Assembly: GCF_003253485.1 (NCBI RefSeq)
Contig: NZ_QKTX01000006.1
Location: forward strand, 124,001-188,000
Source: Algoriphagus aquaeductus
GTDB lineage: Bacteria; Bacteroidota; Bacteroidia; Cytophagales; Cyclobacteriaceae
Length of the DNA stretch: 64,000 bases
Direction of reading: 5' to 3'
The notes beneath the pieces are model-generated. The model was not told where the DNA came from. It worked only from the letters and a program-made list of their open reading frames with translations, and ran no database searches. The position numbers and the translations under genes are program-made. Positions within the stretch are counted from its first letter, which is position 1. Each line of letters starts with the position of its first letter. Below, in pieces: positions 58,551 through 64,000 of the stretch.

Positions 58551-59351
58551 ATGCCCACTATTCTTGTCAATGGAGTAAACCTATATTTTGAAAATTATGG
58601 AGAGGGAGCGGAAACACTGGTTTTTTCTCATGGACTTCTATGGAGTCATAAGATGTTTGGAGCTCAGGTAGAGGAGCTGTCTAAAAGCTATCGAGTCATC
58701 GCCTACGATCACCGGGGGCAAGGTCAAAGCGAAGTAAAGGCCCCTTACGACATGGATACCGTGACCGATGATGCAATCGCACTGATTGAGAAGCTGGGTT
58801 TGGGTAAAGTACATTTTGTAGGTCTTTCGATGGGTGGGTTTGTAGGCATGAGATTGGCAGCAAGAAGACCGGATCTGATAAAATCTTTAATTCTCCTGGA
58901 AACTTCCGCCAATGCTGAGCCAGTGGAAAATCTTCCCAAATACAAAACGCTCAATGGTATTGTGAAATGGGTTGGGGTCATTCCCCCCGTGGCCAATAAA
59001 GTTATGCCGATCATGTTTGCGGAATCTTGGCTGGCCAATAAGGCTAATCGGGAATCAATCAAACGTTGGAAGAATGAATTGATGAATAACAAAAGAGCCA
59101 TTACCGGCCCGGTGGAAGGTGTGATCTATCGGAAAGGAGTGGAGGATGAACTGACCAATATCACCTGTCCTACGCTTATCATTGTGGGAGATGAGGATAT
59201 AGCCACGAAACCGGAAAAGGCAAAATTTATCCAAATGGCTATCGTTGGAGCGAAACTTCATGTCATTCCCGGAGCAGGGCATAGCAGCTGCATTGAAAAG
59301 CCAGAAGTGGTCAATCAGCTGATTTCGGAATGGCTAAAGAATAGAAGCTAA
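58551..59351 (+). CDS. Alpha/beta hydrolase
   Basis: The 266-residue product is a cytoplasmic alpha/beta-fold hydrolase with no signal peptide. The nucleophile elbow is GLSMGGFVG (Ser near residue 94), the acid is the first Asp in VGDEDIATKP, and the His is in GAGHSSCIEKPE; the oxyanion HG is in VFSHGLLWSH. The closest architectural relatives are esterases and 3-oxoadipate enol-lactonase-like enzymes. The substrate is unknown. A strong terminator, shared with the convergent GH16 gene, follows. Confidence 0.88.
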   Translation: MPTILVNGVNLYFENYGEGAETLVFSHGLLWSHKMFGAQVEELSKSYRVIAYDHRGQGQSEVKAPYDMDTVTDDAIALIEKLGLGKVHFVGLSMGGFVGMRLAARRPDLIKSLILLETSANAEPVENLPKYKTLNGIVKWVGVIPPVANKVMPIMFAESWLANKANRESIKRWKNELMNNKRAITGPVEGVIYRKGVEDELTNITCPTLIIVGDEDIATKPEKAKFIQMAIVGAKLHVIPGAGHSSCIEKPEVVNQLISEWLKNRS

Positions 59352-59374
59352 AAAAGCCCCGAGGGGCTTTTTTT
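59351..59374. terminator. Bidirectional terminator between the hydrolase and GH16 genes
   Basis: AAAAAGCCC and GGGCTTTTT form a perfect stem around a CGAG loop with an A-run on one side and a T-run on the other, so it can end the + strand hydrolase transcript and the minus-strand GH16 transcript. Confidence 0.85.
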
Positions 59375-60224
59375 AATTGTTTTGGAATATTCGGACATAA
59401 TCTACGATCAAATGCTGGGGAAATGTGGTAGTCCCGTCAGGGGAGCCTGGCCAATTCCCACCCACTGCGATATTGAAAATAAAGAAGAAACTTCTCCTGA
59501 ATTCATCCAGCTGGGCAGGAGTAGTGTCAATGACGTGGTATTGCTTATTGTCTATTAACCAACGAATGGTTGTCGAATCCCAAACGATCGAATAGACATG
59601 GAACTGATCTGCCAAGGTGCCGGAGGGAAGGGTGTATTTTCCTCCAAACTCGGCATGCTTCCCATCGTGTTCCCAATGGACCGTACCATGAACCGTATTT
59701 TCCCGGTTATTTCCGCCTATCATTTCCATGATATCGATCTCCCCACAGGCAGGCCAACTCACAGTGTCAAAATTAGATCCAAGCATCCATAGAGCGGGCC
59801 AGATACCTTGTCCCTTAGGCATCACTGCTCGAATGTCCACCCTTCCGTATCTAAACTGTTGTTTACCTTTGGTTATGATTCGGGACGAAGTGTACGCTCT
59901 TCCTCCAAACGCTTCTTTTTTTGCAGAAATCACCAAATGTCCATTTTGTAAACTGGTATTTTGAGGTCTATAAAATTGAAGCTCATTGTTTCCCCAACCG
60001 TTGGTCCCATTGCCGGTTTCATGAGTCCAATTGCCTTGATCCAAGGTTGAACCGTTAAATTCATCCGACCAAACTAAAGTCATCCCGGGATAGGTGTTTG
60101 GAGAGGTGGTTCCCTGAGTAGGTATAGAAATCATTTCAGCTCCGGTGTCTCCTGGATTTTCTTCGGAAACACACCCAAACAATCCCAACAAAGTGAATGA
60201 GGTGTAGAAAAAGAGATTTTTCAT
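59373..60224 (-). CDS. Glycoside hydrolase family 16 lipoprotein (beta-glucanase/laminarinase type)
   Basis: The 283-residue product has a lipoprotein signal with Cys18 (LLGLFGC) and a GH16 domain from about residue 48. The catalytic motif ExDxxE is EIDIME with Glu162 as nucleophile, Asp164 and acid/base Glu167, preceded by GQGIWPALWMLG; the C-terminal strand is DYVRIFQNN. The ATG at 60224 is chosen; a TTG three codons earlier is also in frame. The active-site form fits laminarinase-type enzymes acting on beta-1,3 or mixed glucans. It follows the 60269 lipoprotein gene by 44 bases on the same strand. Confidence 0.93.
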   Translation of the reverse strand: MKNLFFYTSFTLLGLFGCVSEENPGDTGAEMISIPTQGTTSPNTYPGMTLVWSDEFNGSTLDQGNWTHETGNGTNGWGNNELQFYRPQNTSLQNGHLVISAKKEAFGGRAYTSSRIITKGKQQFRYGRVDIRAVMPKGQGIWPALWMLGSNFDTVSWPACGEIDIMEMIGGNNRENTVHGTVHWEHDGKHAEFGGKYTLPSGTLADQFHVYSIVWDSTTIRWLIDNKQYHVIDTTPAQLDEFRRSFFFIFNIAVGGNWPGSPDGTTTFPQHLIVDYVRIFQNN

Positions 60225-60268
60225 GAAGATCAAGGTTTTCCCGATGTTCTTACACCGGGGGATTGAAA

Positions 60269-61669
60269 TTAAACCGATATTAATTTAAATGTCCACCAAA
60301 CACCCGTTCCTGCCTCAACTTGAACAGTCATTCGTTTGACTCCTGCTGTTTCAGTTAGGCCCACGACTTGATAAGTGACCTCTCCCGGAAGAGCTACATT
60401 CGGAAGTTCTCCTGCATTTACAGCTTTTGGTAATCCTACATGAGCCCCCTGACCAATAAGTCGTAACGTGCCTCCATCGTAGATGTAAGTAAATGATCCT
60501 GAGCCATTGTGAGGAGATTTGGGAGTTCCGCATCCGTCTGCGGATATCCCTTGCCACGTTTCAAGCCAAGTTTGAGCCCCCATATCTATGGTGAAGGTTC
60601 CGTTGGCTTCAAAGGTGTATACATCATCAAAAAAGCAGGCCCTGGTAGCGACATCCGCAGTGGTGTTAAACCACCATTCTCTGCTCCCGGCGCTGGGACC
60701 GACGCTCAAGGCTGCTTCCACCGGCTCCATTTTCCATTTACCCACAATCGCTGCTGAGGCAGGAGGGCCAGAGATAAGTTTGAAATCCCACCAGACCCCA
60801 GTGCCTGCCTCTATTCGAAGCGTCATTTTTCGGGTATTCCCTTGTTGGGTTTGTTCTACTATGGTATAGGCGATTTGGTTTGCAATCGCTGCACCGTTAG
60901 AGATTTCACCGGCATTATTGACTTTGGCCAAACCGATATGTGCACCCTCACCGATCAGGGTCAAGGTAGTGCTGGTGTAGGTATAGGTGTAGTTTTTGGA
61001 TCCATCAAATGGGGATTTTGGGATTCCGCATCCGTCCGCGGCTACTCCTTGCCAGGTTTCCAGCCAAGTCAGGCCTCCCATGTCTATCTTGAATGAGCCG
61101 TCATTATTGAAGGTGTATTTGTCATCAAAAAAGCAGGCTCGAGCGGATACATCCCCCGATGAATTTTGCCACCATTCTGAGCTACCCGGTGCAGGTCCCA
61201 CCCTCATGGCTCCCGCGATTGGTTCCATTGTCCACACGCCTGAAATATCAAAAGCAGGCCTGCTGGAAGCTACTCTGAAGGAAATGTTCTCCGTACTTTC
61301 ATTTCCGTTACTATCGGTCACTCGGATATCGAGATTGTAATCTCCTGGATCAAAGCCACCTTTAACTTCAATAGTAACTTTCTGGTTGTCACCACTTAGG
61401 TCTTGGGATCCGGAATTGACCGTCGTCCCTCCTTTGGTGATTGTATAAGTAAAATTTGCCAAGGTGGATATTCTTCCTTCATCAATTCCATCAGATAGCG
61501 TGATGTCGATTTTGAAATCCTGGCCTTCAGTCAGTCCGCTGGTGATTGGACCTAATGTGATAATCGGCGGAGTGTCTACCACCGGTACGTCTGTGTAGCC
61601 GTTGTCGCAAGCCCACATGAAGCCTGATAGCATGCTAAGAGCTGCAAGATTGAATAGTGATTTTCTCAT
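60269..61669 (-). CDS. Surface lipoprotein with Ig-like domain and two tandem Trp-rich modules (putative glycan-binding)
   Basis: The 466-residue product has a lipoprotein signal (Cys21 in SGFMWAC), an Ig/PKD-like domain (about residues 34-134; PIITLGPITSGLTEGQDFKI) and two copies of a roughly 158-residue module (142-300 and 308-465). Each module has RACFFDDxYTF, TWLETWQG, ADGCG-P-KSP and a closing EAGTGVWW-FKLIS. I count roughly 55-60% identity between copies by hand. The aromatic, Cys-containing modules beside a GH16 enzyme suggest a SusE/SGBP-like glucan-binding protein; the modules recall ones I associate with laminarin loci, unverified. ATG at 61669 is preferred over an upstream TTG. Confidence 0.75.
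   Translation of the reverse strand: MRKSLFNLAALSMLSGFMWACDNGYTDVPVVDTPPIITLGPITSGLTEGQDFKIDITLSDGIDEGRISTLANFTYTITKGGTTVNSGSQDLSGDNQKVTIEVKGGFDPGDYNLDIRVTDSNGNESTENISFRVASSRPAFDISGVWTMEPIAGAMRVGPAPGSSEWWQNSSGDVSARACFFDDKYTFNNDGSFKIDMGGLTWLETWQGVAADGCGIPKSPFDGSKNYTYTYTSTTLTLIGEGAHIGLAKVNNAGEISNGAAIANQIAYTIVEQTQQGNTRKMTLRIEAGTGVWWDFKLISGPPASAAIVGKWKMEPVEAALSVGPSAGSREWWFNTTADVATRACFFDDVYTFEANGTFTIDMGAQTWLETWQGISADGCGTPKSPHNGSGSFTYIYDGGTLRLIGQGAHVGLPKAVNAGELPNVALPGEVTYQVVGLTETAGVKRMTVQVEAGTGVWWTFKLISV
60275..60748 (-). repeat. Protein module copy 2 of the duplicated lipoprotein domain
   Basis: This segment encodes about residues 308-465, from VGKWKMEP to WWTFKLIS. The DNA still resembles copy 1 in places, for example around the conserved CGCATCCGTC, consistent with tandem duplication followed by divergence. 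Confidence 0.75.
60770..61246 (-). repeat. Protein module copy 1 of the duplicated lipoprotein domain
   Basis: This segment encodes about residues 142-300 of the lipoprotein, from SGVWTMEP to WWDFKLIS, with two Cys and several Trp at positions shared with copy 2. Confidence 0.75.
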
Positions 61670-62041
61670 GGGTTTATTTTTTACCAAATCTTTATTGTTT
61701 CAGCCTGACCCCCAAAAAAACCACATCTTCAACTTTTCATCACACTTTGTAAATCACTACATCAAAATTTCATCAATTGGAGAAAAAGCTTGATTTGCAG
61801 CCTATATTTAGGCATTTTGGTAGGAATACAATTTCTCAGCTGATCCAGCTTTGGATTGACCTTGGTAAAGTTTGATTGGGCTCATGCCCAGTGGGGAAAA
61901 ATCGATCGGAATACTTGAATTGGTTTTTAAATGCAATGATAGATCAGTCAGTAAAGCTTTTATGAACTAAAAAAAATCTCAAAAAAGCCCGAAAATACCG
62001 GTTTAAACTAGGGGAAAAAGGGGTTAAGGGATTGAAATGCG
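61670..62041. promoter_or_regulatory. Divergent intergenic region between the glycan lipoprotein and the sensor gene
   Basis: These 372 bases are AT-rich and carry no plausible gene. They should hold the promoters for both directions, but no exact TAnnTTTG box at proper spacing was found on either strand; near matches include TATATTTA at 61803 on the + strand. One small dyad, TGGGC-TCAT-GCCCA (61877-61890), lies near the middle and is a candidate operator or hairpin. Confidence 0.45.
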
Positions 62042-64000
62042 ATGAATAGGGGAATTATTGGATGGTTTTTCTTTGTACTTGGGTTTTCCTTGGTTGTACC
62101 AAAAGTGGAGGCGCAAAATAGTTCATCACTCCGGGGATTGCCTTTTATTGTCCATTATGAAGCCTCGGATTACAAAGCCGGAATTCAAAATTTTGACATT
62201 GTTCAAGATGAAATGGGAAGAATCTTGGTTGCAAACAATCTGGGGTTGCTTGAGTTTGACGGCAAAGTCTGGAATCGATATGGATTAAGCAATACCAAGG
62301 TTCGCACTGCCGTATGGAGTAAGTCAGGAAGAGTTTATGTAGGTTCCCAAGCAGATTTCGGGTATTTATCAGGAGATTCACGGGGTGAAATGAAATATAT
62401 TTCCTTGGCAGACAGTCTTTCTGTTGGATGGCGGGGATTTGATGAAACATGGAAGGTATTTGAGATTGATGGAGTGGTGTTTTTCTGCACCTTTAAGGGG
62501 GTTTTTAAATATGAGAATGAAAAGCTCGAGCCGATTGGATTTGATCACCGTCTGGACATTTCTTTCAAAGTAAATAATCTTATTCTTACCCAAGTACCGG
62601 GATTAGGGCTTCATCTTTTAGAAAAGGATGGTTTTAAACTTATCCGGAACGGGGATTTTTTTGCAGATAAAAGGGTGTCCAATGTACTCCCATTCGAACA
62701 AGGGAAATGGTTGATTTCTACCTTTGGGCATGGGCTTTTTGTCTATGATGGGGAGATCAAGCCTTTATCCTTGCCGAGCGGTTTTTGGAAAAATGAATAT
62801 CTGATCAACCATTGTCAACGGTTGAAAAATGGAACTATCGCCCTGGGTACACAGAATGCAGGTCTTTTTGTGGTGGATTCTTCAGGGAATTTGATCCTTC
62901 ACCTAGATAAAACCTCCGGGTTGGTAGATCTCACCATTAATTATATCTATGAGGATCAGGACGGAGGACTCTGGCTTGCGATGAACAATGGGATCTCCAG
63001 AGTAGATCTTAATTCACCTTTCTCATGGATCGATGATAAAATGGGACTGGCTGGTTCGGGCTATGCGGCTCTCAAGGTGGGAGATCAAGTGTATTTAGGT
63101 ACCAATAATGGACTTTTTTTATTAAAAGATCAATCGGTCAGATTGATTCCAGGCACAGAAGGTCAGGTCTATTCCATCCAACTTATTCGGGATAAAATTA
63201 TATTAGGGCACCACAATGGCACCTTTTTAATTGAAAATGGAAAAGCTTCTATGCTGGCATCCGAACAAGGAGCTTGGATTTTGAGAGGACACCCCCAGAT
63301 ACCTGATTTGTTTATTCAAGGCACCTACACCGGACTTAATTTGTTTCAATGGAAGGACGGCAGTCTTGCTTTTGTCCGCAAATTAAATGGTTTTGGAGAA
63401 TCATCCCGGGTCATGGAATTTGACGGAAATACTTTGTGGGTAGCTCACGGGTATAAGGGAGTATTTAGAGTCAGGTTGAATGATGATTGGACAGAAGTCA
63501 TCGAGCAAAAATTGTATAACAGTCAACAGGGATTTCCAAATGATGTGTTGATCAACGTGTTCAAAATCTACAATCGATTGGTGTTCACTGCGAATGGAGG
63601 GTTTTATGGATACGATATGCAAAGTGACCGATTTTTCCCGCTCAACGAGTACAATGACTTGTTTGGATACGGAACGGTGATTGCAGATTTGGAACCTGAT
63701 GTGTTAGGAAATATTTATTTCATTGAGCAAGCTCAGTTGGGATTAATGAAGAAAGGTGCCAATCAGCAGCTGAGTCTGCACACCTCTACTTTCGGAAAGG
63801 TTCAAAGGCTTTGGAATGATGATTTGGCAAATATTACAGTGTTGGATCATCAAAATATCCTCATTGGCGGTAAGAAAGGATTCATCCATTACCAGCCTTC
63901 TTTGGATATACCCCACAATCAACCGGGAAAAGTTTTCTTTCGGGAGATTATCAATCGAGGAGCAAATTGGGACACCCTCTACAGGGGGCATGGTCAGGCT
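62042..64000 (+). CDS. Propeller-type sensor regulator, N-terminal part (gene runs off the window)
   Basis: An open frame from the ATG at 62042 continues without a stop for 653 codons to the window end. It has a signal peptide (about residues 1-25; GWFFFVLGFSLVVPKVEAQ) and repeated two-component-regulator propeller blades: DEMGRILVANNLGLLEFDGK, EDQDGGLWLAMNNGISRVDL, and DQVYLGTNNGLFLL. Such periplasmic double propellers usually continue into a Y_Y_Y domain, a membrane segment and either a histidine kinase or a LuxR-type DNA-binding domain, all outside this window. Placed divergent from a GH16/glycan-binding pair, it is the likely glycan sensor of that locus. Confidence 0.88.
   Translation, partial: MNRGIIGWFFFVLGFSLVVPKVEAQNSSSLRGLPFIVHYEASDYKAGIQNFDIVQDEMGRILVANNLGLLEFDGKVWNRYGLSNTKVRTAVWSKSGRVYVGSQADFGYLSGDSRGEMKYISLADSLSVGWRGFDETWKVFEIDGVVFFCTFKGVFKYENEKLEPIGFDHRLDISFKVNNLILTQVPGLGLHLLEKDGFKLIRNGDFFADKRVSNVLPFEQGKWLISTFGHGLFVYDGEIKPLSLPSGFWKNEYLINHCQRLKNGTIALGTQNAGLFVVDSSGNLILHLDKTSGLVDLTINYIYEDQDGGLWLAMNNGISRVDLNSPFSWIDDKMGLAGSGYAALKVGDQVYLGTNNGLFLLKDQSVRLIPGTEGQVYSIQLIRDKIILGHHNGTFLIENGKASMLASEQGAWILRGHPQIPDLFIQGTYTGLNLFQWKDGSLAFVRKLNGFGESSRVMEFDGNTLWVAHGYKGVFRVRLNDDWTEVIEQKLYNSQQGFPNDVLINVFKIYNRLVFTANGGFYGYDMQSDRFFPLNEYNDLFGYGTVIADLEPDVLGNIYFIEQAQLGLMKKGANQQLSLHTSTFGKVQRLWNDDLANITVLDHQNILIGGKKGFIHYQPSLDIPHNQPGKVFFREIINRGANWDTLYRGHGQA

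Noticed and set aside
61877..61890. TGGGC-TCAT-GCCCA as a terminator
   Set aside because: The stem is only five pairs and no T-run follows on either strand; an operator or chance dyad is more likely.

Overview
The window is a chromosomal segment of a Bacteroidota bacterium, most likely order Cytophagales and close to Algoriphagus/Cyclobacteriaceae. This is an inference from the gene order (rpsL-rpsG-fusA-rpsJ without tuf, secY-map-infA without adk, rplQ-carA-eno, bamD-rpoZ-coaBC-porD-recN), from family content (DUF3467, DUF4249, STN-type TonB receptors, PorD, a type IX secretion C-terminal domain) and from promoters with the Bacteroidota pattern TTTG-N19-TAnnTTTG. I see no tRNA, rRNA, insertion sequence, prophage or CRISPR array.

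Region 1 (1-27974) is the translation/transcription core on the + strand. It runs from the end of rplA through rplJ, rplL, rpoB (TTG start), rpoC and a DUF3467 gene, then the str group (rpsL, rpsG, fusA, rpsJ), then a long S10/spc/alpha series from rplC to rplQ that includes secY, map, infA and rpoA. Terminators follow rplL, rpoC, rpsJ and rplQ. Consensus-like promoters precede rpsL and rplC, and a -7 box precedes rpsH. Seven junctions share the exact octamer TAATCATG, in which the stop codon is two bases from the next ATG.

Region 2 (28011-33087) holds carA, eno, a FtsB/DivIC-like septum protein, a small outer-membrane-type protein, and the two steps of cysteine synthesis (serine acetyltransferase and a CysM-type cysteine synthase). 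About 430 bases with several inverted repeats and no gene follow.

Region 3 (33519-46172) is envelope-related. It contains a Tat-exported sugar-isomerase-like protein (minus strand), a four-gene + strand cluster (small secreted protein, STN/TonB receptor, DUF4249 lipoprotein, large secreted protein), a MscS channel, a 910-residue membrane-anchored protein of unknown function, and malate dehydrogenase.

Region 4 (46317-56738) has a cNMP-binding protein coupled to tilS, a divergent OstA-like LPS-transport protein, a T9SS cargo protein, and the cluster bamD-rpoZ-coaBC-porD-recN followed by fabI.

Region 5 (56863-64000) has a secreted amidohydrolase, an alpha/beta hydrolase, and a small glycan locus: a GH16 glucanase and a lipoprotein with a duplicated Trp-rich module on the minus strand, divergent from a propeller-type sensor whose gene runs off the end of the window. 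This glycan locus, which has no SusC/SusD pair in view, is the least ordinary part. Most of the rest is conserved housekeeping DNA.
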